From Saururus chinensis (lineage: Eukaryota > Streptophyta > Magnoliopsida > Piperales > Saururaceae), in NCBI GenBank assembly GCA_035235625.1, contig CP141142.1:38326995-38390994 (forward strand): a DNA stretch of 64,000 nucleotides, in the 5' to 3' direction. Below the pieces are notes generated by a model. The model had not been told where the DNA came from and ran no database searches. It worked only from the letters and a program-made list of their open reading frames with translations. How positions within the stretch are numbered: the first letter of the stretch is position 1; each line of letters starts with the position of its first letter. Position numbers and translations under genes: made by a program. This document shows, one piece after another, positions 12,206-25,024 of this stretch.

Positions 12206-12904
12206 TTAGGAACTGTGTTCTTTTCCTTGAGAAAGACCATATTTGTTGTAACATAGATCACACATGGTAAAGCAGAGCCATGGTTTGGCGATGCAATTGG
12301 CAAGATGTGGTACAACTCCTATAAGGTCTAGAAACAAAAGAATATATTATGTTATTTTATCCAAATAACACAATAATGAGGTGTCACTAAAATAGCACAA
12401 TTGTTTGTGTAAATAATTTTTTATTTTTGGGATGTCGGAGTAACACTCCTGGTGGATGGTGGTGGCATCTCTAGCAGCATAGTTTGAAGGTGGTGGCAAC
12501 AAATCCCTAGATAGATTTCAAGACTTCTATGTGGGTGCATTTTAGCTTTTGATTAAACATATGTTGCTAATGACTATTTGATAAAAATAAAAAGTATAGT
12601 TGTCTAATAAAAAAATTATATATTTGTATATTTACTTGCCACAATTTTCAAAGTAATGGGTATTGTAGCAACTGTGCGCCCTAAAATACGTGTCCAATGC
12701 TTAATTTTAGGCAAACTACCATTAAATCCACCCGAAAAAAGCATTGGGTACTCTTTTCAAGGGCAATCGGGATAGAAAGGAGACTTCCATATGGATGGGG
12801 GACACCATTTTTTTGTTCATACGAAAACACTCAAGATTACACTTAATTATTGAAGAGTTAGATAAAAAGGATATGTAATCAACTCATGAGGCATCACCAA
12901 CATA
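12206..12904. other. Spacer without recognised content
   Basis: AT-rich intergenic DNA between two MITE-type elements. No gene or repeat recognised. Confidence 0.35.
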
Positions 12905-13080
12905 GTCACCAGTGAATTTTCACCTAAAGCCATTGATTAAAAGAGATTGACGATGCACCCACTAGTGCTACGTCGCATGTGTCTTATACAAAATTACAAT
13001 TTGCGTACATGAACTATGCACTAGCGGGTGCACCATCAATCTCTTTTGATTGGCGGGTGGTAAAACTTCACCAACTAATT
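12905..13080. repeat. Foldback MITE-like element, copy 5 (best preserved)
   Basis: Arms 12910-12977 and 13007-13077 are reverse complements over most of their length. The cores are AAAAGAGATTGACGATGCAC and GTGCACCATCAATCTCTTTT. The CACTAGYGGGTGCACCATCAATC motif links it to the four copies at 4.8-6.2 kb. The central loop is about 30 bp. Confidence 0.6.
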
Positions 13081-14759
13081 ACTTGTTAAAAAAAGTACCA
13101 ATACTAAGAAAATATTTTTCATTAACCTAGGCCCCACCTTTATGGACCCCCCAGGAAGGGGTGCTCACATTTCTAGTTACCCTGTAGTGCTTTTGTAAGG
13201 AAAAAAAATTCTCCATTACATGCTTACAACATTCGGGTAAGCAAACTTGGAGAGTATATAGATGGAGTTTTGAATGAAATGTGGCATGAGGTGAAGCCTT
13301 TGAGTAAATAAGAGATAATTAATGGAGCATCAATGGGATGGCCCAAGCAAAGGTGTTCAAATCTTTCTCAGAAAAATATACAAGGTGACTCTATGATAGT
13401 GATAATCACATCAATTCTCCTAGGACAAAAAGACCATGATGTATTTGGGGTCATATTGAAGAAATTCAAGAACTCATCTGCACCTCTCAGTGCAAACTAT
13501 TAATTTCTACTGAGAGCAAAATCAAGTTGTAGACAAATTGGCAAAATTTGATCTAGATCATTATTCATGTTACTGGTTCCTCAAGCCGCCACCCTTTCTC
13601 CCTTTCTCAAACATGATGTCTCAGGTGCTCATTACTCGTGTTCTTGTAAATCTGTGGGTCTGTGATCTTATTTTGTACTTATCCTCTCTATATAGTCCAC
13701 TTTCTATCTTTGCCATCAATCAAAATCTGGGAGGTTTTCATTCAAATTGGTTGTTGATGCGTTATAAATATACCCTTGAAAAGTATAAAGAGAGGAGTCT
13801 AAAGGAAAGCATGGAAGGCTTCTGGGAGATCTTGTTGACAATGTGGGTTGTGCTTCTAGGAAAGGGAGGAAATTGATTGGATGAGAAAAGATTGTGGGTC
13901 TCCTCATCCTAATTAGTAGTTATGCTAAAATAATTTTTTAAATCACAATCTTAAAAATATTGATTCACTTGCAACTGGGAGAGAAGAAGACTGAACTTGG
14001 TAAAATTTTTGAAAGAATGTGGTACCTAACACAAATTCAATTTCTAACATGTTGTTTGTATATGCCATTGATATTTTAGTCAAAAGTCTTCTATGTGAGT
14101 TATATATGATATTATCACTTACTAAGAAAATTAGTCTTTGAACAAAAATAAAAATAAATTAATCAACTAATTCGTCTAAAAAGAAGCCATGGAGCTTAGG
14201 GATGAACTAAACATTTGATAATGGAAAGGAGAGAAAAATAAGAATATTAACGGCTTCCACATGTTATCTCGAGATTGATGGGTCTCATGGACTGGGGACC
14301 ACCTGATGCAAGCATAAGTACTTAAATAAATGGGGCCCGAAGTTTGAGCTTAACCTAAAGTTTGATGAAAATTCCTCGTTAAATATAAATCAGATTTTTG
14401 TATGATCCAAAAGAACTCCACATTCATTGAACGATTATCTCGTTCTACATTAGCTTGAACATGATTCATAAACTTGTTTCCATGTGCAATGTGCATGCAA
14501 TCTTGCTAGTATTAATAAAAAGGCTAAAATAGATTTGATGTATGACATACCTTTTAATTTTGGACCTATTACCTATAAATCTTTACAGTTATTCCTAAAT
14601 TACATAAAAGTTTTACATTTATTTTTATATTACCCATAAGCTACAACTGTATGTAAGATTATTCTAAGTTATTTTTATATGATTGCCATGTGTCATACTA
14701 GTATTAGTCATTAGCGCAACATGGGTCTCACTATTCATATTGTATTATTTCCAACTTTG
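13081..14759. other. Spacer without recognised gene
   Basis: AT-rich. A 112-codon open frame at 13538-13876 has no recognisable domain and no splice or context support, so I treat it as chance. Confidence 0.35.
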
Positions 14760-14769
14760 TAGGGTCATA

Positions 14770-15190
14770 TATTGAACCACTGACCTCAAGTTTGTGCGTT
14801 CTTCATACCTTGGAAAGCTCTCAATGAGCTCTATCAAATGAGACCACATGGGCATGTTTTTTCAAACATTTTGGGTGGGTCCCATATATGGCATGCTTCC
14901 CAATGATATTTTTTTTGCATGGTCATGTCTTCAAGTCCTAACCTTCGATTTGTGCATTTTTGTTACTGTTGGAAAACTCTTAATGAGTTCTATCAAATGA
15001 GACCCTATTGGGTATGATTTTTCAAACTTTTTAGTAGGACTTGTATTTATAACGCACTCGTCAAAGCTCCAACATTTGTGCATTCTTGAAAGCTCTCAAT
15101 GAGCTCTATCAAATGAGATGACATGGGTATGTTTTCTCAAAAATTTTAGGTGGGTCCTATGTCTATGACTTGCTTCCCGATGATAATTTT
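14770..15190. repeat. Three-copy diverged tandem repeat
   Basis: Three direct copies share a TGTGCATTYTT segment, GAAAGCTCTCAATGAGCTCT, ATCAAATGAGA, CATGGGYATGTTTT and TTTTAGGTGGGTCC. They begin near 14795, 14952 and 15077, and the spacing falls from about 155 to 125 bp. The middle copy is the most diverged. No reading frame runs through the array. Confidence 0.7.
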
Positions 15191-16579
15191 TTTATTTTTC
15201 TTATTACCCTTTTTTTAATTTCATTCTTATAATTACCCTCAACAACAAACAAGCTCTTAAAATAAGGGCCTCAATTTTTTGTCAACACTTTGATGAGGAT
15301 ATTAATGTTAAATACTGGATGGACTATATGAAATAAATTTGATAAAAATTAGTTATTTTATATTAATTAATCTCACTTCTTCATATGACAATCTTGTGAA
15401 GGAAGACGAAGATAGAGTACAATAAGAGAATTTTTAGTGTATCTTGCCACTACAAGTGCTTTTGTTAAAAAAATTCTACTTCAAACATGATGAGGTATAT
15501 ATCTAGACATTAGAACTTGCAGAGATCCTCTTTGAAGGATTGAACTTGATTAATGGAGGATATAAAGTGGTGTACACTAAATTATTATATTCTCTGAATT
15601 ATTATATTCTCTATATTTCAAATCTAATAATTTGATCTTTGTTTGGCTGGTTATACATATATTGTATACTTGTAAAAAAATATTCTTAATGATGCTCATA
15701 GGCAAGAAATACGTGCATGTTACCAAAAAGGAAAACACATATGCCACCAAGCTCCGCTTGAATAGGAAGAAGGACACACTTCATAATGTGAAGATCCTCA
15801 ACATTGTTATTCTTTCCAACCTGCAACCTAATATTAAACCTATGAGATTTAGACTCACAATTACTTACTCTAGTATATTTAGGTTGGCATAGTGATTATA
15901 ATTATATGTGCATCTAATTTATTTCATTATAATCCTACAAGACTGTATTGTAACTTTAGTGTGATAGGGAAACCCCTCTTTGTAATTAATATTTCTCTCT
16001 AATTTATTTTATTTTTAATAATATGTATTTACATGCACATTGCACATGCATTCTTGCTAGTAGAAGTTGGGCTTGGGCAAAAGAGACAAAAGAGACAACT
16101 AGTGCCAAGCTCTTTAACCACCACATGTTATGAACTAAATCCATGGAGGAAAATGTCCTAGTTCAAGAGGAAACTTTGTCCGCCACTTTTGGTCCGAAAG
16201 GAGAATTTGTACTAGTGCAAGGAGAGGCTCCGTACACTGCCTCCAAACTTTGAAGTAGATTTTGTTCCAGCATAAGGGGAGGTTCCGCCCACCACTCAAG
16301 TTAAGGTTCCAACTGCTAGTCATTACACCAGCCAAATTTATGAACAAAGGGTAGGTGGTTTCAAACTCTAATTCTATGCTATAACTAGGCATTCTATTTC
16401 GTAATTTATTCGTCTCTTAAATAAAATACTATTTCAAAAAAGGATATTATTAAGGGTGAACATGCGCCTCTTAGTAGGATTTCTTTGTGATACATTCTTT
16501 AAAATATTATTATTATTTAATGATGTTAGAAATATTTTTTATTAGATTTGAAGGGTTGTTATTTGGTATAAATCCTAAA
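15191..16579. other. Spacer without recognised gene
   Basis: AT-rich, with short open frames on both strands that show no domain. Nothing else recognised. Confidence 0.35.
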
Positions 16580-16584
16580 AGCTA

Positions 16585-17262
16585 TCAAAGTTATGACTCC
16601 TAGATACCACCTTTAATGTATATGGCGCGCCAATGAAGTTGGATATTGTGGGAAAATCCTCTTTATTCTGATCCTGTTGCCCCACGAGTATAGGTGCATG
16701 TCGCACCGGTATTGGCGATATTCTATGAATAATGATTTATTTGATTTTGAAGTATTTATCGGATTTTACATACAAATAATTTATCTGATTTTATCAAATT
16801 TTGTCACTGTTTATCCAATTTTTTGAAATACGTTCAGATTTTGTTTAAGTGATGTTGTTGGAAGTCAACATTCGAAGATTAATTATATAGAATGATATTT
16901 TATATGTCTGTTATTACACTTAATGTTATAGCATGTTAGTAAAATTTAATGATACCTACTGAGTATAAATATACTCACACACCCCCAAATGCTGCAGGTA
17001 TGAGCAGAGAAGTTAACGTTTAATGAAGATGGCCATAAAACAAAGGGTTTACACTTTTGATTTATTTTGTCAAGTTCTATTAATTTTGGAATTCTGTGAC
17101 TTTGATTTTACTATGGCATAATAAGCCTTATTTTGTAAAGTTTTTGTAATTACTTAAATTAATAAAAAATTACTTTTTTGTACACAGTTGATCTTGGTTC
17201 TTTTTATTTACGAATTGACTGCACTTCGACTTCTAAGTTCTTTAAAAAGTCGGGGTGATACA
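16585..17262 (+). mobile_element. Candidate solo LTR of a Ty3/gypsy element, about 678 bp
   Basis: The 3' part, with CTTCGACTTCTAAGTTC then AAAGTCGGGGTGATACA at 17225-17262, looks like the end of a chromovirus-type LTR. Upstream, ACTGAGTATAAATATACTCA (16959) and CCCAAATGCTGCAGGTATGA (16983) also fit. AGCTA stands directly after it (17263-17267) and also at 16580-16584, which would be a 5-bp target duplication. Against this, the proposed left end starts TC, not TG, so the start is uncertain. No PBS or coding region follows. Confidence 0.5.
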
Positions 17263-17267
17263 AGCTA

Positions 17268-20200
17268 CCCCACTGAGGGTGGGGCTGGTGTGTCTGGTGG
17301 AGCGAGAGCAGGGCTGAACACCCTGCCATGGCCTCTGCCAACTAGGCTTTGGTGGGAGGTGGTGCTGGCAATGGCTATGTGCAATCCAGCGACTCCTGGA
17401 CTTCCATCCCGAGGTTGTCCCCACGAGGGTAATGACCCTCGCATGTCTAGGCCAAATCCTAGGACTAAAATCTGGCGATTCTAGTGTTGGAGTAGACAAA
17501 TGGTGGGCATAGAGAAGTTGTGCCTAGATCAGAGTTTGTAGGACTTTGCCTCTGTGCAGGAGTCGCCTCCCGTCTCCGCAACGGAGACAACGACTCGATT
17601 GGGAAATGGTCCAGTTCAGTTAAAAAAGAAAGAAGCAACAAAAAAAAGAGGACTGGACTAGGTCTAGTTCAAGAAAATATGGATATTAGAAAATTTCACA
17701 AATATTATCATTTGACCTAAATAGGATGAAGAATGTTGTGTCTATTTCAGCCTAGGGAAAAATCTTAGAGGCTATGAAATAACCATTTTACCCTTGTAGT
17801 TAAGTTGTGGTTCAATTACTCAACTTTGAGCTCCAGTTCATGGGCCTATATGTGGATTTAAATATTGAGAAAAATTCTAATGATAGGTGTATGTGTATCC
17901 TAAATAGACTAGTTCACATGGTGGAAAAAACTCCCAGTAAATAGGTAGTTGACCATTTTACCTCTAGGGTTATGGGTGAACAGTTAAGTGAAACAAGGTT
18001 GATTCAAGGGGTTATGACCTCATGAATCACTGGGAAAATTACCACGGGTCCTCAAAATCAAGGGGTACCCTTGTGCCCAATTTTGGATCCGATGGATGTC
18101 AAGAAAGCTTTGAACAAAATGATAGAAATGCCCCTATGTGCGGACCAATTGCATTTACATGAATGAAATCACGAACCATTTTGAGAGTGGAACGTAATGA
18201 GAGGACAATGACTTGAACTCAATGGAAGAAGAGTAAGATGATTGAATGACCCAAAGGAGCGGATCATACCCCATGTGAAAGAATTACCTCAATCCCCTTA
18301 AGGGCAATCTACCTTGTTTTCATTGAAACGGATACCCTAGCCAAAGGTCAGTTAGGGTACCCTATAATAATAATAATAAATAAATAAATATTTTTAAATA
18401 GAAGAGGTGTGACTAGTAGGTGACACGAAGACTTTTACAAGTCACTATGCCACGGAAAACAAAGTGAAGAACCCTCATTACCAAGGTTTATGGTATCTTA
18501 AGACATATGTATGCAACACATTACATCGAGCCGTTAGGGTAGTACCTACTAACTTGCATGATACATATGAGTTATTTACATTATTAGGCTTGAAATGGCC
18601 TAGCGCTAGCCCAACAAATGAGTGCAATGAGCCTCTGTTTATTACTAATGAGATTAAGTCATGTTAATCTTTTATGTTAAGACTTGTGCGAGCCCATATT
18701 ATTTATGCTTACTTACTGTGATGTTTTTTATGTTGATGTGTTAGTAATTGATTGATAAATTGAGATTAATTTATATTAATCGATAGAGATTGGTTGGCTT
18801 ATATTGGAAGGAGAACACCTAATCAAGATAAAGACTAAAATACCTTTAATGGGGTTTGGAACTAGTCATAGAGTGAACGGGGCCCTGACATGGAATTTAC
18901 CTTTATTAATAAACCAAGGGTAATTATGAGAGTTTACCCTAGTCTCATGAAGATTAATAGGGTTTTGGATGATTTCTGAGTCACAACTCATTTGATGAGT
19001 AGTTTATTGGGCTGATTAACAGTGCAAAGAGGACCTTATAGTTTGGACAAATACTTGACTAGATAAAATTGATCAAGTCAAAGTTTTGAGTATTGGGGAG
19101 TCGATGGTCATATAGACCTTAGGCTTCTATGGGTTGCATTATTGTCATTGAAGGCATTTATCTCAGAGTTGAAGAGAATGGAGATTGTGATACTTGTATA
19201 TTTTCTTCACAACCACGACAATTTGGGTATTGGCCTAGAAAGGTCTTTACCGTAGGTTTTCCACAAGTCTTCACATGACCATAGTATGCATAAAAAGTAG
19301 AGTTGCATGAACATCATGAAAGGCTTATGTTTTTCACAAATTTGTATCCATAAGCACAATTGGGATCCATGTCTCCAGATTTGTAGTAGGCTCATGAGGG
19401 CCATAGGGATTTGGGTCAAGTTACTGTTTAAGTAGTCTTACTACAATGTCGGAGTTAGGTATTCAGGGATATTTGCAGAAATTTATCTATATATCGGTTT
19501 TAATTATAATTATGTATTGGTCTTTGCTACTGAGATTATAGTGTCTAAAGACCTTTAATGTTGTGAGTCAGGGAGATAATTAATGACATTGATTGATATT
19601 GATTGTTAATTGAAACAAGTGAAATAATTAATAAACTTGCATAAAATATAAGTTGGTTAAAAATACTTAAGCATTGCATATATGATATCATGACTTGGTG
19701 TTAGTTGCTAGGAAAGACTACGTCTAGATTGATCTTGTTAGAAGTAGCATTAGAGATGTTGTCTGATGAGTACGTAGGCAATTAATATTTGATGATGTTG
19801 GCCCAATCCAAAAAATATTAATTAATTTTTTTATTCTTTTAAAAACTCTTCTCCTAAGAGTGAAGAGATTACATTGTTGTTTGGTGGTTTGGATTGGTTA
19901 GTTGCAAGTTCTTTAGGCAGGGACTAGTAAGACTAAGATAGACGAGCGTGGGATATGGAATTCTCGTAAGTAATTGTATTTTTGGCATAAAAGTCAACTT
20001 GACTATTTACTTTTAAACTGATGATAGATTTGCGCTTATATCAATAATCAATTGTTTATAGATGTTAGAGACGTGTAATAATATCATATGTTTTGATGTT
20101 CATATTTATAAACCCCAATTATCACGACATGTATATTTTATTGAATAATTTATTTTATATTAAGAAAAAAAAACTTCCTTGTAACTTATTGTTTATTCCA

Positions 20201-21777
20201 TTTAAAAGGGGTCATCTACCCCTTATATAGAAGGGGAGGGTTTAGAGAAGCTTAATACTACTAGAAATCCATTGTCCCGTTATAAATTTGTGATACAAGT
20301 GACCCATCCTAATACAATTAGGAAACATGCACAGAGTCCCACTCAATACATATATTTTGAGTCTCAACCTAACTAGGATTTAGCATGCACCCTACTTCAA
20401 AAGTCTTGCCTTCAACCAACAGCCTTTAGGCCTCCTACTTTGATTCAAAGTCCTTAGTTCGCATGCATCTTCCTTCAACAAAGTCCATCATGCATCTACC
20501 TCTTGCACATAGTCCTAAGTTCCACTAGGATTTGGTCATCTTAAGGAGTCTACTCGCATACAACTACTTTTACCATGTTTCCCACTTACAGGCCTCTATG
20601 CACACTATTAGTTATACTATGACACTTGCAAATGAACCAACAACTAATCAAACCTTCATCGGCATACACTCAAGTCATCTGTCTTGCATAAAGCACACTA
20701 CCTACACATTTGGTCATGGCTGTCCATGAATCTAACCTTTCATCCGATTCCTACTATAAGTAGGAGTCTTCCAACATATGTCTTGCACGTATAAGACTCC
20801 TATGGCACCCAGCTCGTCACTGAGTTTCACTTCGAGTAGGACTTCTGTAAATAAATCCGCCAATGCACAAACGTTGCTAACTCGTACTCTTACCCCAAAA
20901 TGTACTTATCTTGGCTTTTCATATGCCAAAGTTGAGGAGCTACCCAACCCTTTTACCTATCATGTGGCTAAGGGCTTTACAATAATATCCTATGTGTTCC
21001 GGGTATAACGCTCAGAGGATTACATTTTAAAAAGGGTGCCCACTCAAATGGGGCAACTCATTGTAGGCATTTTATGTCTTCTTGTTTTTTTTTTTCACAT
21101 AAGGGCTCTGCAAGGGGCCATGCCAATTATTCAAGTGTCAAGATAGGCTGGCCGCCTTTTTATAAGGATGCTCGTATTCCTATTCCACTTTTTATATCGC
21201 AATACCTTATTCGGCCTTTGATTAGACATAAAAAAAGGGAGCATCCTCAAAACCTTACTCTGGCCTTAGGCTCGAGTAAAATTTCAATATAAAGAAAGTA
21301 AAGTAAGGTATATCATTTGTATTTTTAGAATACTAAGAACTCTCTATAATTAGAAACACTAAAATCATTATCATCAAACTCTGTAATGAAGCAAAGAGTT
21401 CTCCCAAGAACTCTAAATTGATGTGGTTTGAGGATGAAGAGCAAGCACCATGGATCAGCCATTAGAATGTAGTTCTTGTTGATTAAAGAGGTATCCTGCA
21501 ATGGCCACTTGCCTGCATCCTTCTAGCTTCTATGGCTCTTCAACTCTTTTCAGTTTTCTCCTCTACATCCAATCACTCAAACCTTCCATGTTCGGCAAAT
21601 TTCCCCCATGAACATTAGCTGACAGCATTCATCTTTTTTTCAGTGGGACAATTGATCGAACACAATATTCGCATCCCCTGTGCTCAAAAGAATTCATAAA
21701 ACAGACTCCACATTGCATGATTTTGCTCATTTACAAACAATGCACAACAATAAACTTGCAGAATCCAATATTGGCCT
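17268..21777. other. 4.5 kb spacer without recognised gene
   Basis: Includes a short GC-richer stretch (17270-17470), a microsatellite-like ATAATAATAATAAATAAATA run at 18366-18390 and the downstream flank of the PPR gene. Open frames such as 20778-21008 and 21074-21292 show no domain. The region 20270-21010 has a repeat-like texture but no ends I could define. Confidence 0.35.
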
Positions 21778-22458
21778 TCAAAGTTCAGACCTTTTTCCGC
21801 TATATCCAAAGAGCTGGCAATCTCTCTCCACCTCCTCTGCAACCCCGACCTCGCCCAGCTGTCTCAACCCGCGGCTAAGAGCCCTCCCCAGCCGCTCCTC
21901 GCACACCCAACCCCCTCTCTTCATCATCCCCCACAGGCCCACCACTGCCTCCGCCCTCTCCGCTGCGATGGCCGCCCTCACCAGCCGCCCCAGCCCCTTC
22001 TCGTCCCCGCCCACCAGCCCCCCCTCCACCACCTCCCCCACCAGCCCGTCCACCTCCTCGCCCATCCCGTCCCGCGCCAGCGCCGACACCACCTCCGCGC
22101 AGAGGCCGTAGTCGGTCCGGTACCAGGGCTCGCGCCGGGCTGCGGAGAAGACGTGGAGGGCAAGGCCCGTCCGGCCCTGGCGGAGAAGTTCCCGGAGGGC
22201 AGCAAGGAGGTCCGGCTTGAGCAGGCGGGAGAGGGTCCCGGAGAGGACTGGGGCGAGGTTGGAGGGGTCCCGCTGGTGGGCGCGTTTGAGGGTCTGAACG
22301 GCCAGGATGGCCTCCGTGCTCAGGACCCGCCCGCGGAGGAGGGGGCCACGGTTGTCCCTTGGCCCGCACGAGATGAATGGCCTGCGGTTGGCCCGGCGAG
22401 GGTAGGAGAAGACAGGTGGTGCTACTGCTACTGCTGCTGCAGAGGCAGTGGAAGCCAT
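21778..22458 (-). CDS. THA8-like PPR protein, chloroplast-targeted
   Basis: Short pentatricopeptide-repeat RNA-binding protein of the THYLAKOID ASSEMBLY 8 / THA8-like group. THA8 itself assists splicing of certain chloroplast group II introns; whether this paralogue does so is not shown by sequence. It is 226 aa and intronless. Residues 1-30 are Ala/Ser/Arg-rich and lack acidic residues, like a plastid transit peptide. The group signature GPRDNRGPLLRGRVLSTEAI is at 32-51, followed by LAVQTLKRAH (52-61), KPDLLAALRELLRQGRTGLA (81-100) and helical pairs consistent with about four PPR-like motifs, one including RTDYGLCAEVVSALARDG. The gene is far richer in G+C than its surroundings. The start at 22458 is the only in-frame Met before the transit-like segment. 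Long frames on the opposite strand (22153-22641) and in a shifted minus frame (21875-22639) are shadows caused by the GC bias. Confidence 0.88.
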   Translation of the reverse strand: MASTASAAAVAVAPPVFSYPRRANRRPFISCGPRDNRGPLLRGRVLSTEAILAVQTLKRAHQRDPSNLAPVLSGTLSRLLKPDLLAALRELLRQGRTGLALHVFSAARREPWYRTDYGLCAEVVSALARDGMGEEVDGLVGEVVEGGLVGGDEKGLGRLVRAAIAAERAEAVVGLWGMMKRGGWVCEERLGRALSRGLRQLGEVGVAEEVERDCQLFGYSGKRSEL

Positions 22459-25024
22459 GGCCGGCTCTCGGGAGGAAGAAGACGAACCAGACCGGATAAA
22501 TTTGAGACGGGGAGAATGCTAACGAGACTCGCGAGCCACGCTGCTTTCCCATCGCGAGATGGGCCATTGAATGGGCCTTCGTGCCGAGAAAGTATCCTGC
22601 AGAACCGCTATACATACCTTCATTCATGTTTAAACACATAAATTAAAATTTATATTTTTATCTTATTTAATTATAAACACGTATAAATTGATTAAATTTG
22701 TCACCCATTAAAAAGATATGTCTAGCACTTAGCCTATATAACAGTTCTACTCATACCCTACCTGTACTTAATATTTTTCTATTTATATTTTTATCTAAAT
22801 ACTCATAGAGACATTTTGGTGCATAAGTAGGCTTAAGGTGACAGATTGAGGACCATTTTACACTATGCTTAACGTTTCTGAGATCTCATCTCTTTTATTT
22901 TTTATTAAGGGAACCAAAATCTGAGACAGGGAACTTTTATTTTGATTGCACAACCAGTGCAACTATAATTTTGCTTTTAAAACTTATAACTAGAAGTGTA
23001 CGGAGATGCACTTAAGGATTTAGAGACTTATTATACTATTTAAATAGGGCTTCAAGTTTAACAAATTTATCGGTCTAAATAATACTTGAGCGTTTAAAGG
23101 AGATTTTAAAACTTCTATTATAAAAATCTTCGTCCCTCTTTTCACTTTCATAATACTCATTTATTATGTAGATTCCCGTCACCTCATTGCTTACGCAATG
23201 AGCAAACCATCTTCTAATTTATTAGGCAATAGTTCTAACCCAATTAATTAGGTCATCGTTCTGTCACTTGATTAATTGGCTGATAGGCCTTATTTATCTT
23301 GTAAATCATGCCTCAGACCTTCAATACCTAATTTATTATGTGATAACCCTTATGTAAACTAATTAATTAGGCAATTGTTCTATGACTTTAACTAGGTGAT
23401 AGTCCTACAATCATATTCAAGTAGCACTATTTTTCAGCAACTTGGGCTCTAGAACACGCCTTTATTGTAACATAGTTTATATCAACTCTTTTGTAAGAAA
23501 TAATATAATTATAATTTTTTTTATTAACTCTATGTAAGTTCTCTTAAGTCTTTCTATTTTGGTAGTATTTACATAAATCCCTTCTAACCTTCTTATTAGG
23601 GTATATATTAGTCTTTTTTATATATATTCGTACCAACATAATCTATACTTTCTAAACTTCTCCCCTAAAGGTGCTACTTCTAAGTTGTTTTATGCATACT
23701 CATTTTTAATCTTATTCAATTTATTTATAGTTTTTTTTTTGTGCCCATCATTCTACTCTATGAAATATTACCTGCCTAATAATTATTTTATAGAACTTAT
23801 ATTTAAGACTATTTGAGACACACCTATCACACAAAACTCTCAATATTGTCTTCTATTTTACTCACTACTGATTAATTTAATAAACTATATTACTATCGAT
23901 ACCTCCCTCTTTATATATAATAAAACCCAAATATCAAAATTATTCACATCTTAATACTTTTTGTCTATCTATTTCAATAAAAGTTCTATCTATAATTTTA
24001 TTTTCCTTAAAATTAAAATTTTATTTATTTTTTTTAGTCTTACTTATTTTTTAAAAAAATAATTCTATAACTTCTCTCCATAATTCTAATTTGTCATTTA
24101 ACCCTACTATAATCTCGTCACCTAAAATTATTTCATTAATATATTTTTTAATTTAATCATCAATAAAAATTAAAGAGTAAAGATATCATGTTTCAAGCGT
24201 GGGACAATGGGGACATCTTATCCTTCAACCACTGCACTATGCTACTCTTAGCCCCTCAGCCCAGCTTTGTCCCCGGCTACCATAATAACTTTTTTTAAAA
24301 AAATTCATAGGTAAGACTCACGCATCCTAGGCGCATATTCAGAGATCTTTTGATTAGCACAAGGCTGTCGCTACCTTGACATAGAGCACATAATTGCCCA
24401 ATTAACTTAAATTAGTGTCAAATAAGCATACAAATGTAAGTTACTCCTATTAGACAGAAAAAGGTACCTCTGCCGTAGTAAACTAGGTGAACTGGCTCTT
24501 AAATCGAAGAGTCCCTAAAGGATCATACTTGTGATGTTTGACCCTTAAAGCTGCCTTTAAGTCAGGGACCACGAAGACCGGCAGCTCATTATATTACCAT
24601 GCATTGCTAGCAAAGATGGCATGACACTACCGGAAATATAATTGGTTACGGAACCTCTTATAAACAAGACATTCAAAAAGGACGCTCACCAAAGCGCCTC
24701 CCTGAAATCAGCGCCGGTAGTCCTCTGCCTACTTTCCCGACGAGGAAAGCACCCACAAAGTATTCTCTCGATCGAATCTTAGAAGCTGACCAAAAGAACA
24801 TGGCAACAGAAAAGGAACCATAAAGATCCATCAGGACAACCAAATGTAGTCAAACTTATCTACCTAATCAGTGGGGTCACCATCTCTACTTCTACCTCTT
24901 ACAACATGACCGAAAAAGTTTAAAATCATTAAACAAGAGAAAACTCATGACAGTCAAAACAGGAGAATCAACTAGAAAGCCTTTTTCTATTTCTTTTATC
25001 TTACCCTCGACTCTGCTAATTCAC
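22459..25024. other. AT-rich spacer between the PPR and S1FA genes
   Basis: Contains the PPR gene promoter side at its left and the S1FA 3' UTR at its right. From 23450 to 24180 it is very AT-rich with a T/C strand bias. No gene recognised. A segment at 24190-24300 is discussed among the rejected items as a possible SINE. Confidence 0.4.

Noticed and set aside
13538..13876. 112-codon frame in the intergenic region
   Set aside because: No recognisable motif, and AT-rich context without splice or promoter support.
22153..22641. 162-codon plus-strand frame opposite the PPR gene
   Set aside because: A shadow of the GC-rich PPR coding sequence; it has no domain of its own.
24190..24300. Possible tRNA-derived SINE on the minus strand (AGTGCAGTGGTTGAAGG, then GCTTGAAACA)
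   Set aside because: There is a weak likeness to A and B boxes, but spacing and bases fit poorly, and no clear duplication or tail could be assigned.
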